The position numbers were made by a program, and so were the translations under genes. Positions 1-12,700 of a stretch of DNA of 64,000 bases are shown here, piece by piece. The DNA is from Saccharum officinarum (taxonomy: Eukaryota > Streptophyta > Magnoliopsida > Poales > Poaceae). The stretch lies in contig CM036162.1 in NCBI GenBank assembly GCA_020631735.1, positions 95,218,401-95,282,400 of the forward strand, given 5' to 3'. Position 1 is the stretch's first letter. Each line of letters opens with the position of its first letter. The notes beneath the pieces are model-generated. The model searched no databases. It worked only from the letters and a program-made list of their open reading frames with translations, and had not been told where the DNA came from.

Positions 1-358
1 TTGGCAAATGGCAAGACATTAGACTCACAGTTTGTGACGTGAGACACAGTTTGTGATGTGAGACACAAGCAGAATGACTCTCCAATTTGGACAGATCTGC
101 TGAAAGTAAGAGACATTTATCTGTAGTTCAAAAAAAAGAGACATTTATCTGCAAGGCAGAAAAATTATTTGTAAGAATGGGTCAAAGACTAGGATGTAGA
201 TTTTCAGAACCTCTCTATATTAAGTTCCTTACTGTCTTCCAACTCTGTGTGATCAGCAGGATATCCTGGTGTCTCAATTTATGAGGGATGGATCACGGAT
301 GACGTTTAGGAGATGGGTACAGGATGATCTTGATCACAATAGCTATATATAAACAACG
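1..358. other. No gene recognised, short direct repeat at the left edge
   Basis: I see no convincing coding signal here. A word of about 20 bases containing acagtttgtgaygtgagac occurs twice in tandem near positions 27-65. The right boundary is the putative poly-A end of the minus-strand LINE that follows. Confidence 0.4.
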
Positions 359-451
359 TTTTTTTGAGGTCAACGACCGGCCGGGGGGTGGCGTTTAAGG
401 CCGCTGGGTGGCGGGGCACAAAGCCCAAAAGTACAAAGGCGGGAGATAGAA

Positions 452-1543
452 TCAAATAAGTAAATGATTACATAAAAAAACAGAGAGACGAGCATCATTC
501 TTAGGCAAGCGGCTTCTCCATTGCCTCGCGGAGTCTCTGCAGGCTGTAGCTAGACGGCGGTGGTCCAGGGGCATGCCCTTAAACACGACATCGTGCCGGT
601 GTTTCCATAATTCCCAGCAAATGAGAAGGAGCAGTGAGGAGTGAGCCACTTTGGGCATGACCACTGGAGCAGATGATTCCCACAGGCATAGGACTTCAGC
701 GATGTTTCCTGCTTGCCAACCGATATGATTCCAAAAAGTTTGGGCGAATAGGTACCCTAAAATTATGTGACTCGGCGTTTCAGATGCATGTCCATAGATG
801 TCACAGGAGGCATTCTGAAGCACCTTCTTGGTCAGCAAGTTGCTTTTGCAATTGATTCTCTCTTTGGTCAGCAGCCATCCAAAGAACTTCACCCGAGGGA
901 TAGCTATATTCTTCCATATGAACTGGTAGGAGGGGCAGGTATTGTTACTTCTCATGGAGGTCTTGTATATCAAACCTGACAGCAGACGTTGATTGTTGTC
1001 AGCAAAGAAGCACGATCGACTGTCATTTGTGTCACTGAGGGAGACATCCTGTAGAAGTTCCAATTGCTGCAATTCCTCCAGAGCTTGCTTGCTTAATCGG
1101 CGCTGGGTTTGTGTTGCCAGCGGGCTGGCAAAAGCTTCCCAGACTGAGGCCCCTTGCATTGACCAATGGCTGTGTAGAGCTGGGTACTGTTCGACTAGGG
1201 GGCAGTCCCCAATCCAAACATCATCCCAAAACGACGTGTCCCTCCCATCACCGATGTCAACTCTTGTGATTTTTGCGATGAGCCGGCAGCAAATCCCTGA
1301 GAGTATCCCAGTGAGTTCCAGCCAAGTTGCCATGCAGGCTATCCAGGCATGTGTTGAGACCGTGCCCAGATTGCCTAGGCGGATCCTTCGGAGTAGTGCA
1401 GGCGGTGAATCAGTTTGAGCAGCAAGCACGCGTTTTGCGTGTCTAGCCTTTTGACCCCTAGACCTCCTTCCTCCTTCGGCTGGCAAACTTTTTCCCAAGC
1501 TACTAGGCACTGTGCTCCACTGACTTTGTCTGCTGCTGTCCAC
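452..1543 (-). pseudogene. LINE ORF2 C-terminal zinc-binding (zf-RVT) region
   Basis: This frame overlaps the end of the reverse transcriptase and carries the plant zf-RVT domain. Visible are FIWKNIAIPRVKFFGWLL, a KSNLLTKKVLQNASC segment and a degenerate Cys/His cluster CDIYGHASETPSHIILGY, followed by WELWKHRHDVVFKG. The first Cys-Cys pair is partly lost (Cys to Tyr), in keeping with decay. No RNase H domain is evident after it. It ends about 90 bp before the putative poly-A tail. Confidence 0.75.
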
Positions 1544-2516
1544 AGGAACACACGCCTTCTTGCATCGAGCGCTTCCTTGATCCCAGGTGGCAACATAAGG
1601 GCTCCCACGGCATATGTGGGAAGACCATCCAGTACAGAGTTTATGAGGACTACGCGCCCCGCAATGCTAAGCAAGGTTGCCTTCCATCCCGCCAGATATC
1701 GGTCCGCTTTTGCAATTAGAGGGGCGAAGGCTGATAGCCGTAGTTTGACATTGGACAGTGGAAGGCCAAGGTAAACTTGAGGGAATGGCCCTTCTCTGCA
1801 TTGGAGGATTTGTGCCATGTTCTGGAATGCTTCACTGTCTACATGCATTGGGGTGACTGTACTCTTGTTGAAGTTTATGACCAACCCTGTTGCAGCCGAG
1901 AACATGTCCAGCTTCTGCTTCAATCTTGTTGCGTCTCCTGAGTCCCCTCGCACCAAGATGATTGTGTCGTCTGCATACTGCAATACAGGGCAGGGTCCTT
2001 CCATCAGCGGGTGCCGAATGCCATCATCTGCTTTGATTAACTTTTGGAGGACATCAGCCACCAATAGGAACAGGTATGGGGAGAGAGCATCACCCTGACG
2101 AAGACCTCGGCGACAGCAAATCCATGGGTCGGGAATGCCATTTATCAGCACAACAGAGCGGGAAGTTGTCAGCAGCTGGCTCATCCATCTGCACCATAGC
2201 TCTGGAAAGCCTCTGGCTTGAAGAACAGTGTTCAAACTAGGGGTGAGCACCGGGGTCGTCTTGGGGATGAGTACAATCAGCGCACGGTTGATGCGCTCCA
2301 TGTCCGCGCTCTTGGCGTGGAAAGCTTGCAGGAACTCCATGACTGCCCCTTGGTTGTGTCCCAGGCTGCAGCATAGAAACTGGGACCGAGGCTGTCTGGA
2401 CCCGGCACACTGGCCGCGTTCATGCCGCGGACCGCCTTCTTCGCCTCACCTTCAGTGAAGGGGGCAATCAGGGGATCGCCCTCCGCTTGCTCAGCCCCGG
2501 AGTATAGGGCCTGCAA
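1375..2516 (-). pseudogene. LINE reverse transcriptase domain, frameshifted
   Basis: Two overlapping minus-strand frames (2516-2277 and 2340-1375) together cover a non-LTR reverse transcriptase. Visible motifs are an N-terminal VPGPDSLGPSFY block, the GLRQGDALSPYLF block and the catalytic YADDTIILV block (YADD), followed by thumb motifs such as YLGLPLSNVKLR. A frame change near 2280-2340 and another near 1375-1540 break the protein. In this family the domain copies element RNA at the nicked target. Confidence 0.85.
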
Positions 2517-2844
2517 GTCGAAGCCCAGGACGTGGTGACCACGCTCCCTAGGATGCCGGTGTAGTAGCTTGTGAGCGCCATTGTCTTGTCACTGTGTGCG
2601 ATCAGCGTGGCGCCATCAATTTCTAGATGGCGGATTTGGCTGCGGCGCGCTCTGGACGTAGCTCGTGCCTGGAAAAACCTAGTGTTTGCATCTCTTTCCT
2701 TGAGGGCGCAGAATTTTCCACGCTGCTTCCAGTATGCGGCACGTTGGCTGATGAACAGAGCCAGGCGGTTGCGGCATAGCTGGCGTAGACATCATTCACC
2801 TGCAGAAAGATTCCTCCACTCTTCAAACATATCAAAGAGCAGGA

Positions 2845-3480
2845 TTAGAAATGAACAGTTGTGATAAATAGCAGGTGGTGAGCGGTTTTTGCGCGCCCAA
2901 GCCATGGCAGCATGTCTGACCGCCTTGATCCAGGCCACCACTGCACCTGCAGCGTCAGCAACACCCACCCAACAATGCGACCAGGCGGGCAGGACTGTAG
3001 GGAGGAAATTGTTTTTTTTTCCAACCAGGCATTTTCAAAGCGGAAGAGGTGGGTTTTGGGGAGGGAGGTGAAGACAGTCACCAATAGAGGGATGTGGTCA
3101 GAGGGGGTACCAAGCCGCGAGGAGAGAGAGGAGTTGGGAAACCTATAGCAGAACTCTGTGTTGATGAAAGCCCTATCCAATCGAGCTAAGGTGGGCGAAT
3201 CCCTTTTGTTGCTCCAAATGTAGAGTCTGTCGAGTAGGGGAAGTTCAATGAGAGCGAGCTCATCGATGATCCTATTGAACCGATTGGCCAAAGCCCAATT
3301 GAAATCGGCAGTGTTTTTGTCCGTGGGGGAGCGAGTGAGGTTGTAGTCACCGACGGCCAACCAGGGACAATTGGTTGGTGGCTGAATGTTCTGGAGCTTA
3401 GCTAAGAACATGCTAGTTTCATTGTGATTGGAGGGGGCGTAGACATTGGTCAGGTGGAAGCTGTAGTTCGAAGTGGTCAA
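2845..3480 (-). pseudogene. LINE ORF2 endonuclease domain fragment
   Basis: The translation carries the endonuclease/exonuclease/phosphatase fold signatures of LINE ORF2: VYAPSNH near the N-terminus, the block AVGDYNLTRSP, a central LDRLYIWSNKRDSP, the LARLDRAFIN motif, and the terminal SDHIPLLV catalytic Asp-His motif. In the family this domain nicks the target DNA for target-primed reverse transcription. The N-terminal strand is absent and the frame is lost near 2845, where the linker to the reverse transcriptase begins in another frame. Confidence 0.8.
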
Positions 3481-3591
3481 TGAGAAGGGGATGGTGAGAG
3501 TGTAGTTGCCCCATGTCGGATTGCTAGCCGAGAGGATTGCTGGGTTCTAGGCAGTGAGCAAGCCTCCACGGGAGGATTATGATGTGATAAT

Positions 3592-4546
3592 TTAGAAATT
3601 TGGAAAGAACAATGTCTTCTCTGTGAAACCCTTATACAATGCCCTCATCTAGGATGATGCTGGTCCATATTATTATAAAAACATTTGGAAAGGGAAAGTA
3701 CCTCCCAAAATCAAGATTTTTATGTGGTTAGTAGTTAGTACAAAACAATGCAATCCTAACCAAAGACAACTCATCTCTTTTTCAAAAAATTGCAACACAG
3801 TATGTCATTATGGGCAATTGTAGCACACTGCATTGGAGCTACAAATAGGTCGTCTAGTTTGGTTCAGTACTGGAGTTGGATATCTGATTGCTTCTCAAAT
3901 GGACAAGAATTTTATACTCTTGGGGTGGCCGGGATTTGTTGGGCCACTTGAAAACGAGAACTAGAGCTTGTTTCGAAAATAAGTTGATTACAAACCCTGC
4001 TGAAATAGTCTGCTATGCTTGTGCTCTTATGAAATATTGGGCAAGCTCTTATTCCAAAGAATATAAGGAAATATTGCTCAAGGGGGTGAATATTATGCTA
4101 TATGTTGCTACAAGATTGCTGACGACATCTACAACGAGTTCGGCGACACTGAAGATTGAAGATGCTCATGGCCTCATGGGCCAGAGGAACACCGAGAGAA
4201 TTGATGGATACTCATTTGAGGCTCATACTGTACGAACTCTAGATGTTTTTTTGTTGACCTTTTGAGATGACTGTGGTTCTGTTATGTTCTCCTTTCTGTG
4301 TGCCCGGAGCTGATGACACAATCAATGGTGGTACGAGTTGGTTGACGCTCTGTCCAACAGTTCTATGATTTACTTATCTCCTTTTTCTGCTTCTAAGTCT
4401 AGCTTCTGAGATAGTCGTTAGACGTTAGGCTTAGATTTCAGTTCTTGAATTTGTCTGTTCTGTTTTTCTTTTTGTTCTGATTACCTGTATGAACATTTGT
4501 ATTTTCGTTCTACTAATCGAAATGAGGTTCTCCTCGGTTAAAAAAA
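3592..4546 (+). mobile_element. 3' fragment of a second LINE, plus strand
   Basis: Translation of the plus strand near 3660-3740 gives a zf-RVT-like YYYKNIWKGKVPPKIKIFMW block, now broken by stops. The last ~110 bp look like a LINE 3' UTR, with a pyrimidine-rich stretch, a ctcctcggtt word and an A run at about 4540-4546. It lies head-to-head with the minus-strand LINE. The two share no obvious sequence beyond the domain type, so they are separate insertions. Confidence 0.65.
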
Positions 4547-4754
4547 TAGTAGGTTTAGTACTATCTTAGAATTTAAGAGGTGAAGGTCAATTTATAATCT
4601 TTGTCGCTCTAAACATAGGACCTCTGGGTTAACTTTTATTTTTTACACGAAACGATGACAAAAAATATAAGAGATGTGCTACACCTCACTAACTTCACAA
4701 GGCACATAACCCTCGCCATCACCTTCGTCATGATTTCAATACATATTCTACTTA

Positions 4755-5782
4755 GGCTCTGTTTGTCTGGGCTTCAACTTTTCGCTTTGCAGCTTCGGGC
4801 TTTGCCTTTTTGAAAGTTGGATTATGCAAAAGCCAAGGTTGTTTGGCAACCCAACTTCCTTCCCACTTCTTCAGTCATAGGGGTACACCGCAGCTGCGTG
4901 ACGTGCGTGTCGCCTTTTTTGGCTAGTTCTAGCTCCGACCATAGGCGGATCTATAGTCAAATGACTGGGTGCGGCCGCACCTAGAGAAAAATTAAAAACA
5001 ATAGTAAGAGCTAAATTTTCACCACATTTGCACCCGCATGTCACAAAGCCTTGCACCCACAAGGCAAGCACACTCCCTCCGATTTGCTCTAGCTCTGCCC
5101 CTGGCCTCCGGCCTGTGGCGTCGACAGACATAAAGGGGGACAGGGAGGAGCATGACAAGGGAGGGCTTCATGAGGCACTCAGGGAGGGTGCACCATGCAT
5201 GATGGCTAGACCAAACACGATGGATGAGCATAGCAGTGAGGGCAGTGTTTGTATTAGCCTTCCAACGTTGTCAACCCCCGCACCTCGACTCCCCTGCCCC
5301 CACTCAGAGCGTGAACCCTAGGCCCATTAGCTCGTCCCCTTTGCGGATCAGGGCGATGAAGAGAAGGTGGCCTAGGCTATCAGTAGTTGCAGCAACATCA
5401 TAACAAGCAAGGGGTGGGTGTCGGCCAGATCTACGAGAAGGAGGGGTGTCGGCGGTACTCTGAGGAGGGGGGCGCTCCGAGAAAGGGGCAGTGGCGCTGG
5501 AGGACTTGTGCTCCCACAAGAGGGTGAGCCATGCTGGTCTCTACCGAGCGGAAAGAAATGATAGGTGAAAATAACGGGCAAGTCATTTCACGGGGACAGG
5601 TGGGTAATTTTTGGCACAAAAGCTACAAGAAGCCACCCAATATAAGCTTTGAAGCTTCTTGCGTAATATTAGCTTTGGTGAGCTTCCTGACCTGTGAAAG
5701 GTGGTTCGAGAAGCTAGCTGTTGGCTTGAGCTTTGAACTTTTGAGGTACAAAAGCTGGTAGGAAGCCCAAACAAACAGGGCC
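4755..5782. mobile_element. Tourist/PIF-like non-autonomous DNA transposon, ~1.03 kb
   Basis: The ends form an imperfect terminal inverted repeat. The left begins ggctctgtttgtctgggctt and the right, reverse complemented, begins ggccctgtttgtttgggctt (two mismatches in the first 21). A TTA trinucleotide flanks both sides (4752-4754 and 5783-5785), the duplication type expected for PIF/Harbinger (Tourist) elements. The interior has no convincing transposase, so it would have to be mobilised in trans. Small ORFs inside are GC-rich shadows. Confidence 0.7.
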
Positions 5783-5943
5783 TTAAAGCTAAAACATTCT
5801 CCCATATCTACATACAAATTATCAATATATTCTATTACAAAAAAATATAAATAACCATAAATTACTAATATCTTCTACTGTCAAAAAAACTAAATATAAA
5901 TTACTAATAAATTCTACATATCTATATCTCTCATTATCTCTTA

Positions 5944-6197
5944 CTCCCTCCATCCCACGATAGAAGTCATTATGGGATGCGTGCAGGTCAAACTTTCTCA
6001 ACTTTGACTAGGTTCGTAGAAAATGTGTGTAACATTTATCTCCAAATAAGGTTATTATGAAAGTATATTAAACAAACTATCTAATGATACTAATTATATA
6101 TTATAAATATTAATATTTTTTCATATATAATTGGTCAAAGTAAAAAAAACTGACTTCTCAGAAAGCGAGAACGACTTCTATTTTAGGACATAGGACG
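5944..6197. mobile_element. Stowaway-like MITE with one degenerate end
   Basis: The left end ctccctccatccc is a classic Stowaway (Tc1/mariner-type) terminus. The right end repeats it imperfectly in inverse, sharing the inner word atagaagtc. TA dinucleotides flank both ends (5942-5943 and 6198-6199). The interior is AT-rich and has no coding capacity. The last five bases (6193-6197) are the final bases matched by the end of contig 2 at 39175, so the inverted-repeat homology stops just inside this MITE. Confidence 0.7.
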
Positions 6198-6679
6198 TAT
6201 AAAACTAATCTCCACTATAAGTCTTTTCTAACATGCAAACTATTCACATCATCACTCACTGACCAAGTGACCATCTCTGTTCTCTCGCAATAAAGGCATC
6301 CACAATGTGGCTAGAAGGTAGACCATAAGCATTTAAATATTTTGTATAAGCTATCTGGAACACTGTGGAGGTAGTTTATAGGCAAGAGATAACAAAAGCT
6401 ACAAGGAGTGCTATGGACACGCCAGAAGGTAATAAAAAAAATCATATGTATACAGTGCTTATATTATCTTGCGTATCTGGGCAAGCCGTGGTTGGGCGAG
6501 AGGCAATTTTTCTTCGCTGCTTCTCCATCCCAACATAATTTCTAGACTCAGCTGAACATTGTGAGGCTGACCATAACTACCAGCTATTTGGACTGTTGTG
6601 GTCCAAATATATTGTTGACACTCTAATAGTCATTTCGTGTTCTAACTTTCAACATCTTATTGCAAGTTATTCACATTCG

Positions 6680-6794
6680 CCCTGTTTTTCAGCACTACTT
6701 CATAACTACTTTTTAGCGAAGCAACATTATTTTTCTCTTACAACAAATCAGTATCCGCATCTGCAGCAGCCAAATTTCAGCGAAATAAACAGGG
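6680..6794. mobile_element. Small MITE-like element
   Basis: The short segment begins ccctgtttttcagc and ends gcgaaataaacaggg, giving imperfect inverted ends that share ccctgttt. It is AT-rich, non-coding and present in both arms. I could not identify a clear target duplication, so family assignment is open. Confidence 0.4.
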
Positions 6795-6932
6795 TCTACT
6801 TCCATTTAATTTCATTTTTTTAGAATTATAGGGCATAGCCCTAGTCTTTCAACTATTAGCCAAAAGACGGTTTAAACCTTTATACAATATTTCAAATTAT
6901 TTGCAGTCTCCGCAGCAATATGCGAGATATCT

Positions 6933-7033
<101 letters not shown>

Positions 7034-7282
7034 TTGAGATGATGGCGTAGGCCAATTGTCATTGATGCGCCATGACTAAATGTGAAAGGCCAAACACTGT
7101 CCAGCCTAGTCCACGGAGAATCAGGCCAAGTACTGCTGTTAACCATCCCTCAAAAAAAAAAGTACTGCTGTTAACCAGAGACCGATTTTTTGGTAACCAA
7201 CGTTCTTGAATTTTGCATGATCCACAACTTCTCAGTAGACAAACCTCGGTAACCATGGAGGCACATCATCAAACCCCTTGTG

Positions 7283-8889
7283 CTACTGCAGTGCTGCCTG
7301 AACGAGCGTCTTGCACTTGGGGACTAGGACAAGAGGAACCCGCCGCGGCGTCATCAGCCCCGGCGCCTCGCTCATGTCGAGGTCCGCCAGGTGCATGCCA
7401 GCGGGGAGCTCCCAGTCGAAATGGCGCATGAGGCTGGCGACTGCGAGCTCCAACACCGGCAGCGCGAAGCTGATGCCGGGGCAGATCCTCCGACCGGCGC
7501 CGAACGGGATGAACTGGTAGTCGGTCCCTCTGAAGTCCACCGGGGAGCTGCTGCCCACGAACCGCTCCGGGCGGAACTCCTCCGGCGCGTCCCACGCCGC
7601 CGGGTCCCTCCCGATCGCCCACACGTTGATGTAGAGCCCGGTCTTGGTGGGGATCTCGTAGCCCTGCACGACGGCGGGTGCCGTCGATTCGTGCGGCACG
7701 AGGAGCGGCAACGGCGCGTGGAGCCGGAGCACCTCTTTGAACACTGCTTTCAAGTATTCCATTCTGTTGAGATCCGACTCCGAGATGGTCGGCTGATCGG
7801 CGGTGACGACTCGCGCGATCTCGTCCTTGAGCTTGGCCATCACCCGCGGGCTGGCGATGAGCTCTGCCATGGTCCATTCCAGCGTTTGGATGGTTGTTTC
7901 AGTCCCGCCGCCTATCATGTCCTGCAGAAGCGGCAAGAATCGAGCACGGATCAGGAGAACAATATTAGTTGATACTATTTGTTGAGAAATTAAAACAGCA
8001 TTTCTGCGAAGATGACCTCGAGGGTGCCTTTGATGCGATCGTCTGTGAGCTCGAGCCCATCGACGCCTTCTTCCCTCAGACGAAGCAAGACATCCAAGAA
8101 GTCCTCATCCTCCTCCCCTGCATCGCCACCCCTCTTCTCCTTGTGTGCGGCCACTATCTCGGACAGGAACTCGTCCCACGCCTCGGCCATGTCGTCAAGC
8201 TTCTTGTCGAGGCCCGTCGCCCATCTCACAAACCTCGCCGGCCCGTCCGGCAGCACATCCTCCGGTTGGAAGCCCACCATCAGCGCCGCGGAGTTCCCCA
8301 ACAGCTGTTTCAGCCTCTCTGCTGTTGCCCCGGCAGCACCGGTGGCCGCGCGTGTGATCACCGCGTTGGTGTAGCCGTACAGGAGCTCCCTCAGCTCCAC
8401 GGCCTCCCCCGCCTCCGCGGCAGGGCGGGTACGTGCGACGAGAGCTGCCACCTCGGCGGCCCGCACGGGCGCGAACGACTCCACGCGCCGCTGGGAGAGG
8501 AGATGGACCGTGGCGATCTTCTTGCCCCGGCGCCAGTTGGGCGCGAACGACACGTTGTTGCAGCCATACATCATCTTGTCACCGGACACGCTGTGCGGGC
8601 GGGAGGCGAAGGCGAGGTCGTGGTTCCTGAACAGGTCCGCTGCCGCCGCGGCAGTGGACACCACCAAGGTCCGCCTGCGCCCGAGCTGCAGGTAGAGGAG
8701 GCCACCGCTCCCGCCGTAGCGAATTTGCAGATCGCGCAGGGAGCGGTGCGCGAGGCGGCCGATGAGGTGGAGGTGACCGATCAGCGGCAGCGACGGAGGT
8801 GATGGCGGGAGCTTGCTGCCTCGACGGTTCTTGACGGCATAGAGGAAGACGATAAGCACGCCGGCGGCCGCGAGTACGAAAGGAAACAT
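7283..8889 (-). CDS. Cytochrome P450, CYP71-clan (intact copy)
   Basis: Two exons on the minus strand, 8889-8017 and 7921-7283, are joined across a 95-bp GT-AG intron and give about 503 residues, the usual plant P450 length. The start follows a putative TATA box at 8967-8975. Visible are an N-terminal membrane anchor (MFPFVLAAAGVLIVFLYAV), the proline-rich hinge LPPSPPSLPLIGH, the I-helix oxygen-binding GGGTETT, the K-helix ExxR in KEVLRLH, the PERF-like FRPERF and the heme-binding FGAGRRICPG with its Cys ligand. The intron sits just before the I-helix, as in many CYP71-type genes. The protein is expected to be ER-anchored and to oxidise a small lipophilic metabolite with a P450 reductase. 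The subfamily and substrate cannot be read from the sequence. The glucanase gene lies upstream on the same strand. Confidence 0.92.
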
Positions 8890-8966
8890 CTTGTCCTGCT
8901 CTGCACTGCAGTCTGCTGAGTGATGACTACTACTGATTAAGAAAAGATTGGGTTTCTCTTGGTCAT

Positions 8967-8975
8967 GTTATATAG
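8967..8975 (-). promoter_or_regulatory. Putative TATA box of the P450 gene
   Basis: The minus strand reads ctatataac about 80 bp upstream of the start codon, a plausible TATA element with a short 5' UTR. The same motif occurs in the other arm at about 36388-36396. Confidence 0.5.
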
Positions 8976-8989
8976 TAATCTTTGCGACG

Positions 8990-9673
8990 TTAAAAGATTC
9001 TTTCCCTTGTGACTACCAGCTGAAGTGTTGAATTTCTACCCATCTCTAGTCTTGTTGGTGGCTGCAGAGCAATAACTCCAATTTTCGTTTGTTTCCTATC
9101 TGTATCTATTCAGATGTGACTTCATCCATGGGATTGTCTGGTGAGCAGACTTATCTATGACAATTTTTCCACACCGAAATCTCAGACTGGTGCTGCGTGA
9201 CTGGCCTGAACTCTGAAATCTGAAACCACTCTTGTTATCATGTTTTGGCAACATGGACACATGGTGATGGCGAGCACTTCTTTTGTCTCAGCCTTTGAGG
9301 TCCAAGAGGGAAGAGCAGTGATGTCCTTAACCTGAGCAATGGCGGCTGTCCTCTATAAATTATCAGCATTTATCTGCGCAGTTTCAGGACACCATGATAG
9401 TCAAACAGTCTTCCAGTTGGCATTAGATTTTCAAGCTATGAGTTCCTTTAGAACCTTTCAAATCAAAACCAAAGTACAATATTTTTCACCGATGACTACA
9501 CTAGTACAGTGAAAATGCCACTTGCACAAACAAATTCAGTGCAAACCCAACAACAAAAACGAAAAATACCATTAAGACAAACTCTCTGTATCGCATAAAT
9601 TCCACTCCTATGATAGTAGTTGCATCAATCCTAATTTGTCTCACTTGCACCTATCTATAACTTCATCCACTCG

Positions 9674-9709
<36 letters not shown>

Positions 9710-9732
9710 CCAAGATTCAGAGATTGTGATGC
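8990..9732. other. Intergenic region between P450 and glucanase
   Basis: This holds the upstream region of the P450 and the 3' flank of the glucanase. I see no further gene. A short (TA)n tract lies at about 9678-9705, just after the glucanase stop codon. Confidence 0.6.
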
Positions 9733-12700
9733 TCAATGTCTGGTATGACCAGGATTAGGATTGCCAACAAAGTATGCAAGCACTCCTACCAACGGAGCAT
9801 TGATGTAGGTGGTGGGCTCAGATTTCCTGAAATCTGCACGGTCATCCTCATAAGCATCATCCTCCCCCGGCCCGCCCACCACTGCGCCGATCAACGGGTT
9901 AGGGTTCGCGCTAGATGAATTGAAGTATGGCGTGCCTTCTTTGCACGCCATCCGTTGAGGATGGTCCTTGATCGAGGGCAACGACGATGCTCGGTGATGG
10001 ATCCGATGAGGGTACCGGTCACCGTACCCGATCATATACGACATTTTCATTGGATTGTCTCCTAACAGGTAATCAACCTGCAGATATGTATGGATAAATT
10101 CGAAATGTTCAGAGGGCAATCTGTCAGTTTCACTCGACTGGATGTCACCGTGTAAGGCATGTATGGTGAAAAATGTCAGAGATATTACAGTACCTGCTTT
10201 TTGGCTTGAAGCCGAAGAGTTACAGGGCCAACTGAGACGTCTCCACAGTTGACAGTATGAGAGGATTTGGTGAGGTACTTGGCGTAAGTTAGGAGTAGGA
10301 AGGAGATGGAGGTGACATGCTGCATGTTGCTGCCTCCAGGCTTGTAGATCATGCCCCCAGGGGAGTACGTGATATGTGGTGAAGACGACTCTGGAATGAG
10401 CGTGCATATGAAGCTGTCTGCAAACTCCTTGTAGGACTGCAAAGATAGCGCGTCACCTTCTATGAACTCCTGCATGCAAAGCAATCATAGTCCCCATTTT
10501 CTTGTACCAATCAGTTCTGCACTGCTGATTTGTCAGCATAATTTGCATTCAGGGATTGAAGGAGATGGATGGAAGCAGCCCGTAACCTTGGAAACAAGGA
10601 CGTTGAGGCCAGCATGCTTGTTGTCCCACCCGAACTCGTTACTGCTGTCTTCTGCACCCAGGGTCTTGCCATTGTTCTGAATGTACTGGAGGAATGTGTC
10701 ATCCTTGGAGGCTCTCCTTAGCCATGCTGCCCCCCACAGCAGCTCATCCTGCCAAGGATTTCAGTACGCTTTAAGACATCAGCTTGATCAGTTCTGAACT
10801 TCTGTTTGTTCTCAATGTTATCGGCATATATTGAGCCTTCTTCTGTAAAAATTGGCACACAAAACCTTTTCGTGTTCGAAAAAAAATGTTCTGAATGTTC
10901 TAACAGTGGAATATGTGGAAGCAGCCTTCAATTCTCATACAATTTTATATGAGCATAGGTTTTGATGAAGTTGTTGCATGTTGGCCCACACTTGGTACAC
11001 TCTGCCAATATGTGTCGTATGTTTGGGTGCCAGTGCCAGCAATGGAAACTCAACCTTTTGTTGATATATGCCCTGTTGCCACCCATAGTGTGTGTTATGT
11101 GTTTAGTACGAGGAATATGATCATTTTCTATCTTCTCATTTTTTTTATTTAGTCTGTGGATTGAAATTGGTTAATTCACGAGCACTCTATCCCTCGCAAA
11201 CAAATTTGAGCACCAAAAATTCGTGAAGTGCATTCTTGATACACAACTCAACTATGAAAGTGTGGTTCCTCAAACCAAACACTCATTTCGAGCTATCAAT
11301 CGCTTATGATGTTCTACCCTTTCCTTTGGGCCAACACATAATACATGAGCAATATGTAGTGCGTGTCAAACAGAAATCAGCCAAAAATTGCTAGAGGTTG
11401 GAGCACCAGAAATTCAGGAATAGAAACTTTAAAGTTTGTTGTTCCATTGAAAACGACAGTCACTTAGTGTTGTTCGAGTCTGTCTCTGTTTTAGCTATTT
11501 CACTGACATTACTATTCTTAAGAGCATGTTTGGATAGGTGGGGGCCAATAGTAGTTCTTATAATTTTTGCCCACACACATTTTAGCCATGAGTCCATTAA
11601 CTAGTTATTTACCGTGGTCCGTGGGTCTAGATGCAAGTTACTAGTACTATCAACGTAGCAATGACACGTAAGCAACAGATGAGACCTTGTCAGTTGTCAC
11701 CAATTTATGTTGCTCCATTCTCTTGGATTTTTTTTTCTGTTCGTTTTTTTATCAGATATTCAAATAATATGCATGGTTAGTGCTTACAGACAGATAGAAA
11801 TTGTCTGGTGAACTGTGAGCTACCGATTTCCAACCAACGCTACTGCAAAAGCAACTGCAACACAATTACACAAAGCTTCTTTGTGTCTTGCTGTGTGCAG
11901 AGGTCATGTCGCCATCTGCTCAAGAGGCAAGGAAACGGGACAAGCATCTGACCTGGTAGCCATTGAAGTCGCAGTAGAACGGGCAGCCCCCTGCCCTGAG
12001 GTCTGGGTCGTCGCTGTACGCGCCCTTGTACGTGTCCGCGAACTCGAACGCCTTCCTCGCGCTCGTGAGCAGCGTCTCGGCGTACCCCGGGTCGGCATCT
12101 CGGAACACCATGGACGCGGCCGCCAATGCCGCCGCCGTCTCCCCCGCGATGTCCGAGCCCGGCCGCCCCGCGCTGACGTTGTACACCGTGCGATCCGTGT
12201 CCATGTCCTCCGGCCTCTCCCAGCAGTCGTGATCCTTCCACGGATCGCCCACCTGCATTGCCCGTGCACAGCACTCTCAGCTACCCCTGCTCTGCTACGA
12301 CATGAATGGAATGAACGTGGCAGACTGGCAGTGCAGAACAATGCCGCGCGCGCTTGCCTGCAGGAAGATGACGCCGGGGTGTGTGAGCGTCTTGAGGAGG
12401 TAATCGGTGGCCCAGCGGACGGCGGCGACGGCGTGGCGGCGCTCGTCGCGCGGCATGGAGTCGCCGAACTCGATGACGCTCCAGGCCAGCATGGTGGTGG
12501 TGAACGCCATGGGGAAGCCGAACTTGACGTTGTCGCCGGCGTCGTAGTACCCGCCCTCCAGGTCGACCCCGGCCGCGGCGCCGTCCGACACGCCGGAGTC
12601 CCCGCGCCACGACGCGCGCTGGCCCGGCGGCAGCCGCCCCGAGCGCTGGCCCTCGAAGAAGAGGATGGACTTGGCCAGCGCGTCACGGTAGTTGTGCCGC

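Larger units (their letters stand above)
359..3545 (-). mobile_element. Decayed L1-type LINE, minus strand
   Basis: On the minus strand the order endonuclease, reverse transcriptase, zinc-binding (zf-RVT) region is preserved across about 3.1 kb, which is the ORF2 order of plant L1-type non-LTR retrotransposons. The reading frame is broken several times, so it is not functional. A short run of seven T at 360-366 (A-run on the element strand) is a plausible 3' end. The 5' end, near 3545, starts within or just before the endonuclease, so ORF1 is missing and the copy is probably 5'-truncated. I did not find a target-site duplication. Confidence 0.8.

Noticed and set aside
4871..5619. Several overlapping ORFs in the Tourist-like element
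   Set aside because: None has a transposase or other motif, and they lie in all frames of a GC-rich stretch.
7391..8802. Long plus-strand ORFs opposite the P450
   Set aside because: They are antisense shadows of GC-rich P450 exons with no domain and run across its intron.
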